From an uncultured Bacteroidales bacterium (GTDB lineage: Bacteria; Bacteroidota; Bacteroidia; Bacteroidales; F082), in assembly GCA_905234765.1 (NCBI GenBank), contig CAJOIF010000008.1, positions 1-56,315 on the forward strand: a stretch of DNA of 56,315 bases, given 5' to 3'. The notes beneath the pieces were generated by a model that saw only the letters and a program-made list of their open reading frames with translations, was not told the origin of the DNA and searched no databases. Made by a program: the position numbers and the translations under genes. The first letter of the stretch is position 1. Every line of letters starts with the position of its first letter. This document shows, in pieces, positions 8,242 to 16,792 of the stretch.

Positions 8242-10785
8242 TCACTTCACAAATCGCCCCACTTTCTTAATTCCATTCCCCTCCAAACCTTCAACAAAAT
8301 ATGTCCCTGAAACCCATTCGGAAACGTCCAAACGAACTTCCGAAGTCCCATAGGCTGAAACTGATTTGATGAGCTGTCCCAAAGTATTGTAAATGTTGAC
8401 TGTCTGCAATCCTTCGGCTTCAATCGTGATGACAGACGAAGCGGGAACGGGAAATATCTTTATGGAATCCGTTTTGCCTTGATTCTCAGCGATTCCCGTT
8501 GGGTCGAAAGTGTCGTTGCCGTCGGTGAGCCATTCGAGGCTGAAGTTATAGAACACCGTCGAATAGCCCGAAGTGCCTGCGTATTCTTCCTCGACATACA
8601 GTCCGATGGTGCCGTCGGGAAGGATGCAAAGCGAAGAATAGGCCGAGCTGTAAGGTACGATGCATTTGCGCACGGGCCAGGTCTCGCCTTCATCGTAGCT
8701 CACATAGACCGACACGTTGGTGCGCGAGCTGCCGTAAGGCACCGAATGGAGCAGGCGGTTCCTGTCGTGGCCTTGGTTCTCGGAGGTGAAACGGATTAAG
8801 TCGCCGTTGCAAGCAGGCGCGGTGATGTCGGTCCAAGTCGAGGTGGTAGGCTGCCAGGTTTTGCCACAGTCCTCGGAGATGTTGTACCAGCGGTTGCCCC
8901 CGTGACGGATGCTCATCAGGATGCGACCATCAACCAATTCGGTGACCTTGGCCTCGTCGCCACCTACTGAAGCGCGACCCGACACCTGCCAGGTCTGGCC
9001 GTTATCATCAGAATAGACGGCATAGTTGTTCAGCGATTGTGCCGAGCCTTCGCGGATAGCGGCCACAAACATGATACGACCCTTGGAGGTACGCAGGCCA
9101 TTGCCCGAACCAAAAAACGAGGCACGCCAAGTTTGGTGTTCAGGAATAATGCAGTTGTCGCCAAAGATGAAATGGGTGATGTCTTCGGGTTCCGTCCAGG
9201 TTTGTCCGTTGTCGTAACTCCTTGAGATATACGAATGGATGGGGTTCGACGGGGTGGAGTTCCAAAGTCCCACGCCGCCTACGAAGGCCGCGATGAGGCC
9301 GTTCTCGTCGTTACTCCAAGCCAAGGCGCAGTCGCCGAAGCCATGGTTGACACCCGTACCCAAGGCGATGGTGGTTGGCTCGCTCCATGTGTGGCCGCCA
9401 TCGGTGCTGCGATTGCAGACGATGTCGATGTCTTGCGGCAGGTCGCCTTCGTTGTATTTGCGTTTGTCGGTGACCGCCACGATGCTTCCGTCCTTCGCCG
9501 TGATGACGGCAGGGATGCGGTAATTCATGGAGTTATAGTCGCCGGGCTGATAAATCAAGGTGTGGGCGAGAATGATTTCGCGGTTGCCTGCTGGCGAGGG
9601 ATTGGCGAGTTCATAAGTCTCTTCTGCCGTCGTAATCGACTTCAAAGAAGCATCAATCACATTGCCTTCGGTGGCGTTGTCGGCCACGTGGGCCACGACC
9701 CAAAGGTAGTTGGTGCCATAGACAAGGTTGCCTCCCAAGTTGCAGGTCATGTCGCCCGAGGTTGGAGCAACACTTCCGAGCAAAATGGCGTTTTGAGGAT
9801 GGCGTTCATCGAAACTATTGGTAGTGCCCGTGGAATAGACCTTGATTTCTTCAATATCATTCAAATCCGTTGTCCCCTCAAGATTCAATGTCATGGATCG
9901 CAGTCCAACCTCGGCATTAACGTCAGTACCGTCCACAGCCACCGCTGCCTTGAGTAGCACATCATTTTCATTGCCACGCCCCGTCTTGCGCGTGTCTTGG
10001 GTCAGGGTAACATTCCATATCCCAGAACCGCCAAAATTGAAATTAACCAGTTGGGCATCGTGACCATGACCCGAAATGTCGTGCAAAACGTTGTCAGTGA
10101 CCCAGGTTGTAGAGAATTCATAAGCGGCTTTTAAGTGATCTGCCATGAAAAAACTTATATCATATAAATCATCCGCACTCATGTCAACACCAATCTCATC
10201 AGCGTTCAATGCCATATGGTAGAATCTTACATTGCCAAACGAGCCGTTGCAATAGTTGGTGGGCTGACTGCCGCTGTTGCCCGCTCCTACAAACACATCG
10301 TAGGTGTTGGTGACAGCCCAGTCGTTTACTGCCGCCGCCCAAGTACTTTGGGTCTCACCATTATGATAAATCCGAATCTCGTTATTGGCGCGGTCCACGA
10401 CGAGGGCAAAGTGCATCCACTCGCCCGCCGGCACCGTAACGCCCGTATAAACCGACAAGGCATGACCCGAAGTGGAAGTGGGCGTGTTAAGGCCCAAGGA
10501 TTGGCCTGCACTTCCCGAGCCAAAGAACTCATATCCCGTGCGTTCGTCGCCCGAGTTTTGCACCGACATATCGCGTTTGCACACATAACGCGGGTAGTTG
10601 GTGTAAGTCTCGTTGCGCACCCATCCCGTAACAGTGAAACTCTGGTCGGCAGCGATGTTGAAGTCTTCGTGATGCGGGATTCGCATGTACTGATCGGTGC
10701 CGTTGAAAGTGATGTAATGGGCGGGTTGTGCGAAAGTGGTCGTCATAGCCGTGAGCAGGACAACTAGGGTAAGGAGTTTCTTCAT
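8242..10785 (-). CDS. Secreted exo-alpha-sialidase with LamG-like domain and T9SS signal
   Basis: This 847-residue GH33 sialidase would remove terminal sialic acid from host or dietary glycans. In order: signal peptide 1-19; LamG/concanavalin-like domain about 22-225; BNR-associated N-terminal domain about 257-405; six-blade propeller from about 408, with the arginine-bearing YRIP motif at 422-425 and five Asp boxes (first STDGGHTW at 460-467, then SYDNGQTW, SDDNGQTW, SEDCGKTW, SYDEGETW); T9SS type A sorting domain about 775-847 (IFPVPASS...LGQLIKSV). The protein should be exported to the surface. No nan catabolic genes, SusC/D pair or sialic acid transporter lie nearby, so it may act as a scavenging or virulence hydrolase. 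Confidence 0.9.
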   Translation of the reverse strand: MKKLLTLVVLLTAMTTTFAQPAHYITFNGTDQYMRIPHHEDFNIAADQSFTVTGWVRNETYTNYPRYVCKRDMSVQNSGDERTGYEFFGSGSAGQSLGLNTPTSTSGHALSVYTGVTVPAGEWMHFALVVDRANNEIRIYHNGETQSTWAAAVNDWAVTNTYDVFVGAGNSGSQPTNYCNGSFGNVRFYHMALNADEIGVDMSADDLYDISFFMADHLKAAYEFSTTWVTDNVLHDISGHGHDAQLVNFNFGGSGIWNVTLTQDTRKTGRGNENDVLLKAAVAVDGTDVNAEVGLRSMTLNLEGTTDLNDIEEIKVYSTGTTNSFDERHPQNAILLGSVAPTSGDMTCNLGGNLVYGTNYLWVVAHVADNATEGNVIDASLKSITTAEETYELANPSPAGNREIILAHTLIYQPGDYNSMNYRIPAVITAKDGSIVAVTDKRKYNEGDLPQDIDIVCNRSTDGGHTWSEPTTIALGTGVNHGFGDCALAWSNDENGLIAAFVGGVGLWNSTPSNPIHSYISRSYDNGQTWTEPEDITHFIFGDNCIIPEHQTWRASFFGSGNGLRTSKGRIMFVAAIREGSAQSLNNYAVYSDDNGQTWQVSGRASVGGDEAKVTELVDGRILMSIRHGGNRWYNISEDCGKTWQPTTSTWTDITAPACNGDLIRFTSENQGHDRNRLLHSVPYGSSRTNVSVYVSYDEGETWPVRKCIVPYSSAYSSLCILPDGTIGLYVEEEYAGTSGYSTVFYNFSLEWLTDGNDTFDPTGIAENQGKTDSIKIFPVPASSVITIEAEGLQTVNIYNTLGQLIKSVSAYGTSEVRLDVSEWVSGTYFVEGLEGNGIKKVGRFVK

Positions 10786-10825
10786 GGTGATAGACTTATC
10801 GGATTAAACATCAATGTATTGGGTG

Positions 10826-10833
10826 CAAAAATA
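10826..10833 (-). promoter_or_regulatory. -7 element for the sialidase gene
   Basis: On the minus strand this reads TATTTTTG, 41 bp upstream of the ATG at 10785 and just beyond the end of the RhuM-type gene. Confidence 0.55.
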
Positions 10834-10838
10834 GATAT

Positions 10839-11711
10839 TTATTTCCATTTCTCCAACAATTCATTTCTTTCTAACTCCATCTTTGAAAAAGCAAACAACT
10901 TCTTTCCTAAATCTTTCATCGATGCCCCAACATGATACACTACATCATCAATGATAAGAAAACGGTCGTGGATATTCGTCAAAACCTGAATTTCGATAGG
11001 CTCGTATTGATTATTATATTTATCAAGGTCTTGTTGTAAAGTTGCTGAAATGCTTTTTGTAATAATGGTAGCAGGAATTCTTTCCTTTCTTTTTGACAAT
11101 AACAACAATACGCTTTCGTCAACATAATTGTCAATCAGTATAATGCTTGTTTTTGCAGAACGTATTAATTCAGAAGCAAACACATACGCGTCAAAGATTT
11201 GCCCATCATAAAACACGCCTTCAACTGGGGGCAAAGCCATTCGAACAAAAAAACCGATTTGTTTTTCATTGTCCGAAATCCGCCGCTCATGCTCCAACAA
11301 CTTCCTATCCATCCGTTGCTCCAATTGGGACAATCGACTATTAATTGCATAGCCTTTTAGCAAGTAATCTTTAAGCACTTGGTTGGCCCAAATGCGAAAT
11401 TGCGTACCTCTTTGAGACTTCACCCGATAGCCAACGGAAATAATGACATCCAAATTGTAATAATCCATTTGCCGTACAATCGACCTGCCATTTTCAATTT
11501 GAAGTGTTGCATTTTTTGCAACAGTTGCAGACTTGTCAAGTTCTTTCTCCTTGTAAACATTATTTATGTGCCTGGATATGACCGATTTGTCTCTATCAAA
11601 AAGCATCGCAATCTGGTTTAATGTAAGCCAAACCGACTCGTTCTCAACCCTGACTTCCAAATTGACAATCTCATCGGGCTGATACACAACTATTTCATTC
11701 AACCTTTCCAT
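10839..11711 (-). CDS. RhuM-family protein with C-terminal phospholipase D-like motif
   Basis: The N-terminal half matches the RhuM family (WLTLNQIAMLFDRDKSVISRH, then YYNLDVIISVGYRVKSQRGTQFRIWANQVL), a probable DNA-binding module found in virulence and mobile regions. A short coiled-coil-like stretch follows (SQLEQRMDRKLLEHERRI). The C-terminal ~120 residues look like a half phospholipase D domain: IILIDNYVDE, then H-x-R-x4-D followed by GAS-x-KD (HDRFLIID...HVGASMKD). Counted from the upstream TTG these are H250, R252 and D257. The ATG at 11711 gives 290 residues; a TTG at 11717 overlapping the comM stop would add two. The gene overlaps or abuts comM and is probably translated by coupling to it. 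Confidence 0.75.
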   Translation of the reverse strand: MERLNEIVVYQPDEIVNLEVRVENESVWLTLNQIAMLFDRDKSVISRHINNVYKEKELDKSATVAKNATLQIENGRSIVRQMDYYNLDVIISVGYRVKSQRGTQFRIWANQVLKDYLLKGYAINSRLSQLEQRMDRKLLEHERRISDNEKQIGFFVRMALPPVEGVFYDGQIFDAYVFASELIRSAKTSIILIDNYVDESVLLLLSKRKERIPATIITKSISATLQQDLDKYNNQYEPIEIQVLTNIHDRFLIIDDVVYHVGASMKDLGKKLFAFSKMELERNELLEKWK

Positions 11712-11713
11712 CT

Positions 11714-13249
11714 TCAACTCCCCCAGTTGTCCCGATCCAGACTCCTATAATTTATAGCCTCGGCTAAATGACCAGGCTCAATGTTTTCACAACCATCGAG
11801 ATCGGCGATGGTGCGCGAGACCTTGAGGATGCGGTCGTAGGCACGGGCAGAGAGGCCAAGACGGTTCATGGCGTTTTTGAGGATGTTGCGGCAAGGCTCA
11901 TCCAGGTCGCAGTATTTCTGGATGAGTTGGGAAGTCATCTGTGCGTTGGCGTGGATGTTGGGGTATTCCGCATAACGTTTTTCCTGAATCTTCCTTGCCT
12001 TGATGACACGCTCACGCACGACCGCACTCGATTCCCCACTACTTTTGGATGACAGGTCTTTGTAGGCCACAGGAACGACTTCAACGTGTAAGTCTATGCG
12101 GTCCATCAAAGGTCCACTGATACGGTTGAGGTATTGCTGCACCATGCCAGGCTTGCAGGTGCATTCCTTGTCGGGATGGTTGTAATAGCCACAAGGGCAG
12201 GGGTTCATCGCCGCCACCATCATGAAGTTGGCGGGAAAATCGACCGTCATCTTGGCGCGAGAAATCGTTACCACCCTGTCTTCCATTGGCTGGCGCATCA
12301 CTTCTAGTACGGTGCGCTTGAATTCCGGGAGTTCGTCAAGAAAGAGCACTCCGTTATGTGCAAGCGAAATCTCACCAGGCTGCGGATAGGTGCCTCCACC
12401 CACCAAACCGGCATCGCTGATGGTGTGGTGCGGGCTGCGGAACGGACGTTTCCTGATCAATGAGGTGTGGCTTCCCACCAGACCGGCAACTGAGTGGATC
12501 TTCGTGGTCTCCAACGCTTCGGCCATCGTCAAAGGTGGAAGGATGGTAGGCATGCGCTTGGCAAGCATGGTCTTACCACTCCCAGGAGGCCCGATGAGGA
12601 TGACGTTATGTCCGCCAGCGGCGGCAATCTCCAAAGCCCGCTTGATGTTTTCCTGACCTTTGACATCACTGAAGTCGAAGCCGTAAAAGCAGTTCTCTTC
12701 TTCGTCTAGACCGCTGGTTCGAACAGGTGCTATTTCGGTCTCGCCGTTGAGGATGGAGATGACTTCGCTGATGGTGGATACTCCATATACTTCAAGCCCT
12801 TCCACCACAGCAGCCTCGCGCGCGTTTTCCTTTGGGACGATCAGCCCTCTGAATCCGTCCTGCTTGGCTTTGATGGCGATGGGCAAGGTTCCTTTGATGG
12901 GGTTGACGGTGCCGTCCAAGGAGAGCTCGCCCATGATGACGAACTGTTCCAAAAGGTCAGAGTTCATCTGTTCCGAGGCGGCCAAGATACCGATGGCGAT
13001 GGGTAGGTCGTAAGAGGAACCCTCTTTGCGGATGTCGGCGGGTGCAAGGTTGACGACAATCCGCTTGTGAGGATAGTAATAGCCGAGGTTGCCGATGGCC
13101 GCCTCAATGCGTTGTTGGCTTTCCTTGACGGCACTGTCGGGCAGTCCGACGGTGAAATAACTCGGCATACCTTTGTCAATGTTCACTTCGATGGTGACAG
13201 AAATCGCGTCGATGCCGAAAAGGGCGCATCCGAATGTCTTTACTAGCAT
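11714..13249 (-). CDS. comM: ComM/YifB-family magnesium-chelatase-like AAA+ ATPase
   Basis: This 511-residue protein is of the YifB/ComM family; ComM is a hexameric helicase that promotes branch migration during natural transformation. The N-terminal Lon-protease-like domain begins MLVKTFGCALFGIDA. The AAA+ core has Walker A GPPGSGKT, Walker B VLFLDELPEF, and a cysteine-bearing insert (CPCGYYNHPDKECTC). The C-terminal chelatase-type helical domain is present (LGLSARAYDRILKVSRTIADL). I chose the ATG at 13249 because family members start MLVK; an upstream in-frame ATG at 13315 would add 22 unlike residues. It is followed by the RhuM-type gene with a 1-4 bp junction. Confidence 0.9.
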   Translation of the reverse strand: MLVKTFGCALFGIDAISVTIEVNIDKGMPSYFTVGLPDSAVKESQQRIEAAIGNLGYYYPHKRIVVNLAPADIRKEGSSYDLPIAIGILAASEQMNSDLLEQFVIMGELSLDGTVNPIKGTLPIAIKAKQDGFRGLIVPKENAREAAVVEGLEVYGVSTISEVISILNGETEIAPVRTSGLDEEENCFYGFDFSDVKGQENIKRALEIAAAGGHNVILIGPPGSGKTMLAKRMPTILPPLTMAEALETTKIHSVAGLVGSHTSLIRKRPFRSPHHTISDAGLVGGGTYPQPGEISLAHNGVLFLDELPEFKRTVLEVMRQPMEDRVVTISRAKMTVDFPANFMMVAAMNPCPCGYYNHPDKECTCKPGMVQQYLNRISGPLMDRIDLHVEVVPVAYKDLSSKSSGESSAVVRERVIKARKIQEKRYAEYPNIHANAQMTSQLIQKYCDLDEPCRNILKNAMNRLGLSARAYDRILKVSRTIADLDGCENIEPGHLAEAINYRSLDRDNWGS

Positions 13250-13335
13250 AATTCTATAGATTTGAGTTTTACGCCGCAAAGATGCAAACCCTGTCAAGAA
13301 AAAGCCGTTGAACAAACGTTTGTAGTCGACAGTAA

Positions 13336-13460
13336 TCGTTTGTTGTCGTTTGCTGTCGTTTGCTGTCGGGTATATTGTTGAAAATCAGGAATATAAAAAC
13401 TATCGGTTTTCCTAATCAAAAACCAACGACTATCAACTTTCAACTATAAACTATCAACTA
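13336..13460. repeat. 10-bp tandem repeat and CAACT-rich tract
   Basis: Positions 13336-13365 hold three tandem copies of TCGTTTG(T/C)TG. A second simple tract of repeated CAACTAT/CAACTTT words runs about 13431-13460, up to the stop of gldB. The region separates two leftward transcripts and contains no gene. A 12-bp palindrome ACAAACGTTTGT lies at 13312-13323. Confidence 0.6.
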
Positions 13461-14459
13461 TTTCTTTGGCTTGTATCCCGAATCCTGGAAGATATCTTGT
13501 AAATCTTGCCGTTCCATAAATGATTGCAAGTTGAAGTCTTCGTGGGAAGAGGCATAGGCGCGGATGATGTTCAGGCCAAAGAACTCGCCGAGGCGTGAAG
13601 GTGCGTCATTGCTGTAAGCTTGTGTGAAAGGTCCGTCACCAAAATACATCCTATAGGCATCCAAACTAGATTCATAGAGCCGACGGTTGCCCACGATGTC
13701 GGCCCACATCTCTCCTTCGTTCTCCACCGCCCATTGCCATTGCTTGGCGGAATAACCTAGCAACACACTGTCGGCAATAGCGGGACACAGGGCCTCGATG
13801 AAAAAGTTTAGGCGACCGTAAAACACCATCTCACCGACTATCTGTCCCTGCTTGCGCCACTCGTATAAGTAATACATATACAGGCGATTGGCTACGTCTT
13901 TCTCCAGAGTCTCCAACGTAGTTCGAACCTGGATGTATTTGGGCATCCCGATTTGGTCGTACACCTCATCATGGTCGAGATACCAGTCCAAGGAAATCAC
14001 CAACTTGTCTTCTATGATTTGCACGGCTGGCTCGTCATAGTTGATGCCTGTGACGCAGGTGAAGACTTCCTTTGGCAATTGGATTTCAGGATAATAGTAA
14101 TGGAAATGTGCGAAGACATTTTCCACCATTGGCTCTACTTCATTGAGGTCGGGGAAGGCAGTTCTCACCTTTTGGTATAACCCGATGCAAAATGAGTCGG
14201 TGGCAAAATCCTTGAGGTATTTCACGGCATCAAGGTTATTGAGGTCGCCGCTGAGAAACACGTGGTAACGGTCTTGGATTTTCATCAGTTCGGCTTGGAA
14301 GTCAGCCGTGTCCAAGTTGAAGAGGACGTCTTCATAACGCTCAAACTGGAGGTCGTATGGCTCTGGCTTGATGTCGAGTTTGGCTTTGTAGGCGGGTTCT
14401 TTTTCTTGGCAGGATGCCATCACAAGGCAGATGGCTAGAAAAAATAATGGTCTGTTCAT
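13458..14459 (-). CDS. gldB: Gliding motility / T9SS-associated lipoprotein GldB
   Basis: This 333-residue lipoprotein has a signal peptide and lipobox ending ...VMASC (cysteine near residue 17). It matches the GldB family: the segments FERYEDVLFNLDT, FLSGDLNN, VFAHFHYYYPEI, CVTGINYDEPAVQI and VISLDWYLDHD are typical. In Flavobacterium GldB is needed for gliding and is associated with T9SS function; here it supports the presence of T9SS cargo in the window. The start ATG at 14459 overlaps the cinA stop by 4 bp (ATGA), so the two are translationally coupled. The usual partner gldC is not next to it. Confidence 0.88.
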   Translation of the reverse strand: MNRPLFFLAICLVMASCQEKEPAYKAKLDIKPEPYDLQFERYEDVLFNLDTADFQAELMKIQDRYHVFLSGDLNNLDAVKYLKDFATDSFCIGLYQKVRTAFPDLNEVEPMVENVFAHFHYYYPEIQLPKEVFTCVTGINYDEPAVQIIEDKLVISLDWYLDHDEVYDQIGMPKYIQVRTTLETLEKDVANRLYMYYLYEWRKQGQIVGEMVFYGRLNFFIEALCPAIADSVLLGYSAKQWQWAVENEGEMWADIVGNRRLYESSLDAYRMYFGDGPFTQAYSNDAPSRLGEFFGLNIIRAYASSHEDFNLQSFMERQDLQDIFQDSGYKPKK

Positions 14460-15703
14460 ACCGATAAAATTTGTTGTCTGAGCATCTCGTAAGCCATGAT
14501 GGTCGCTCGGTTGATGACGTTTTCGCGGTCTTTGCCGAAGTTGAAGCACTTGGAAACGACGCCCTTTGCCGAAGCCACACCAATCCACACCGTTCCGACG
14601 GGAGTCAATTCAGTTCCTCCGCCTGGACCAGCCACACCCGTGGTGGCCACACCAAAATCAGCATCCATCAGGTCGCGAACGCCCGTCGCCATGCCTTCCA
14701 CAACCTGCTGACTGACAACGGTATGCTTCTCGATGGTCTCGGCTGACACGCCCAGCACCTTGGTTTTCATCGGAGTGGCGTAGGTAACCGCCGTTCCCTT
14801 GAAGATCTCCGAACTGCCAGGTATCAAGGTGATGACATGGGCGATGTTGCCGCCCGTGCAACTCTCCGCCGAGGCAAAGGTCATTCCTTTTTTCATCAAT
14901 AGGTCGAAAACCACGTGTTCGATGGGCTTGTCTTCCTCTGCGAAGACATATTCCGAAATCAGGTTTTTCAGTTTTCTGACTTCGTCATCCAAGGTCGTGC
15001 GAAGCAACTCGGCATTTTCGTGCCGCCCACTCAGACGCAGGCGCACTATGCCGTATTGAGGCAGGTAGGCCAAAGAAAGAAAACTGGGCAGGTTGTCTTC
15101 CCAGTCCTTGATTTTGTCGGCCAAAAACGACTCGCCGATACCTGTTGTCATGATAACACGTTTGGCATATGGCACCGCATGGAACTGCTCTTTGATACGC
15201 GGCAGCAGCTCATCGTTGAAGATGCCTTTCATCTCAAACGGCACGCCAGGCATGAAGGCAAACACTACATTGTTTTTCTCCAGCCACATGCAAGGCGCCG
15301 TGCCATAAGTGTTTGGGATGTATTGACACGACTTGGGCAGCATTGCTTGTCCCTTGTTCCTTTCGCTCATCTGGAAGCCTCTGCGGTTGAAGAGGGCGAC
15401 GATGTTGTCGTAGGCCGCTTGGCAGAAAGCCAGTTCGGTGTCGAAGAACTTGCAGACTGTGGGTTTGGTGATGTCGTCGGCAGTGGGGCCGAGGCCGCCA
15501 GTGACAAGCACCAGGTCGGCATCCATGCATGATTCCAAAGCATCCATGATGGCTTGCTCCGAATCGCCGATGGTCAAGGTGGAATCTAGGCAAAAACCCG
15601 CATTCGACAACTGCTCGCCGAGCCAAGCCGCGTTAGTGTTAATTACTTGACCTATAAGTAGTTCGTCTCCGATGGAGATATTCTTGATGATGATTTTGTC
15701 CAT
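14456..15703 (-). CDS. cinA: CinA-family protein / nicotinamide-nucleotide amidase
   Basis: This 415-residue protein joins an N-terminal MoaB/MogA-like domain (SIGDELLIGQVINTN, GGLGPTADDITK) to a C-terminal CinA amidase domain (SAESCTGGNIAHVIT, GVAGPGGGTELTPVGTVW). The C-terminal domain deamidates nicotinamide mononucleotide in pyridine nucleotide salvage in characterised relatives; the N-terminal domain acts on ADP-ribose. I chose the ATG at 15703 (MDKIIIKNIS); an in-frame ATG at 15721 would add six residues. Full length is normal. It is divergent from the nucleoside phosphorylase and overlaps gldB by 4 bp. Confidence 0.9.
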   Translation of the reverse strand: MDKIIIKNISIGDELLIGQVINTNAAWLGEQLSNAGFCLDSTLTIGDSEQAIMDALESCMDADLVLVTGGLGPTADDITKPTVCKFFDTELAFCQAAYDNIVALFNRRGFQMSERNKGQAMLPKSCQYIPNTYGTAPCMWLEKNNVVFAFMPGVPFEMKGIFNDELLPRIKEQFHAVPYAKRVIMTTGIGESFLADKIKDWEDNLPSFLSLAYLPQYGIVRLRLSGRHENAELLRTTLDDEVRKLKNLISEYVFAEEDKPIEHVVFDLLMKKGMTFASAESCTGGNIAHVITLIPGSSEIFKGTAVTYATPMKTKVLGVSAETIEKHTVVSQQVVEGMATGVRDLMDADFGVATTGVAGPGGGTELTPVGTVWIGVASAKGVVSKCFNFGKDRENVINRATIMAYEMLRQQILSV

Positions 15704-15755
15704 AGCAATAAATTTGTGCAAAAATAGTAAATTTTATGGATTAAAGAATTCTTAT

Positions 15756-15763
15756 TATCTTTG
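15756..15763 (+). promoter_or_regulatory. -7 element for the nucleoside phosphorylase gene
   Basis: TATCTTTG matches TAnnTTTG and lies 22 bp before the ATG at 15786. Confidence 0.55.
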
Positions 15764-15785
15764 CGCCCTCAAAATCGAAATTATT

Positions 15786-16670
15786 ATGAATCAACCCATT
15801 CCCGCATCGCAACTCGTGCTGAACGCAGAGGGAGCGATATACCATTTGAACCTGCATCCCGACATGCTGGCCGATGATGTCATTTTGGTTGGAGACCCAG
15901 GTCGTGTCGATATGATTGCCTCTTTCTTCGACAAGATTGAAGTGAAACGCGAAAACCGTGAACTTGTCACTCGCACCGGCTATTTCAACGGCAAGCGCAT
16001 CACGGCCATGTCAACAGGCATGGGCACGGACAACCTTGATATTGTGATGAACGAGTTAGATGCCTTGGCTAACATCGACCTGAAGACAAGGATGCCTAAG
16101 GAAACGCATCGCAGCCTGAACCTCATCCGTCTTGGTACTTGTGGTGCCTTGCAACCCGACATTGAGGTGGAAGACAACTATGTGGCCACCCGCTATGCCA
16201 TCGGCTTGGACGGCTTGATCTACTTCTATGAGAAACACAAGGAAGTGAACGAAATCGCCATGCGCGATGCCTTCATCCAGCAGATGGACTACCCGAAAGA
16301 CCTGCCCTTGCCTTATGTTGTAGAAGGCTCAAAAGAGCTCTTCGACCGTCTGGCACAAGGCTATTACCAAGGCGTAACCGCCACGGCACCAGGTTTCTAC
16401 GGACCGCAAGGCCGCACCCTTCGGATGCACCTGGCTTATCCCGAAACCAACCGCAAAATCGAAGCCTTCGAGTACAAAGGCATGCGTGTGTGCAACTTTG
16501 AGATGGAATCGTCGGCACTCTACGGCCTTGGCAAGATGATGGGTCACAATTGCTTGACCATCTGCGTGGTGGTAGCCAATCGCGTTACCGAAAAGTTTGC
16601 CACCGACTATCATCCATATGTGAAAAAGTTAGTATTGAACACGTTGGAAAGACTTTCTGGCAAGGAATAA
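15786..16670 (+). CDS. Nucleoside phosphorylase, uridine phosphorylase-like
   Basis: This 294-residue protein is of the PNP/UDP phosphorylase superfamily, which cleaves nucleosides with phosphate in salvage pathways. Visible motifs are the phosphate-loop GDPGRV near residues 36-41, TGMGTDNLDIVMNEL, RLGTCGALQPDI, and NFEMESSALYGLGKMMGH with the ribose-binding methionine-glutamate pair. The uridine phosphorylase branch fits best, but substrate preference cannot be fixed. The ATG at 15786 is preferred because it lies just after the -7 element; upstream codons of the open frame overlap cinA. Confidence 0.85.
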   Translation: MNQPIPASQLVLNAEGAIYHLNLHPDMLADDVILVGDPGRVDMIASFFDKIEVKRENRELVTRTGYFNGKRITAMSTGMGTDNLDIVMNELDALANIDLKTRMPKETHRSLNLIRLGTCGALQPDIEVEDNYVATRYAIGLDGLIYFYEKHKEVNEIAMRDAFIQQMDYPKDLPLPYVVEGSKELFDRLAQGYYQGVTATAPGFYGPQGRTLRMHLAYPETNRKIEAFEYKGMRVCNFEMESSALYGLGKMMGHNCLTICVVVANRVTEKFATDYHPYVKKLVLNTLERLSGKE

Positions 16671-16715
16671 ACCGCGAAAACGGTATAGAAGTTGACTTTT
16701 TTTTCAAAAATAGAA

Positions 16716-16744
16716 GTTGGGTATGAAAAAAATGAGTATTTTTG
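16716..16744 (+). promoter_or_regulatory. Promoter of the OmpA-family gene
   Basis: TTG at 16716-16718 and TATTTTTG at 16737-16744 are separated by 18 bp, a good Bacteroidota -33/-7 pair. The start codon lies 48 bp after the -7 element. Confidence 0.6.
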
Positions 16745-16792
16745 CAGCTTCAAATCGTGAAATCGAATAATAACAATTAGTACAAATACGCA

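Noticed and set aside
11714..13315. Upstream start for comM at 13315
   Set aside because: The extra 22 residues do not match the family, whose members begin MLVKTFG; the ATG at 13249 fits.
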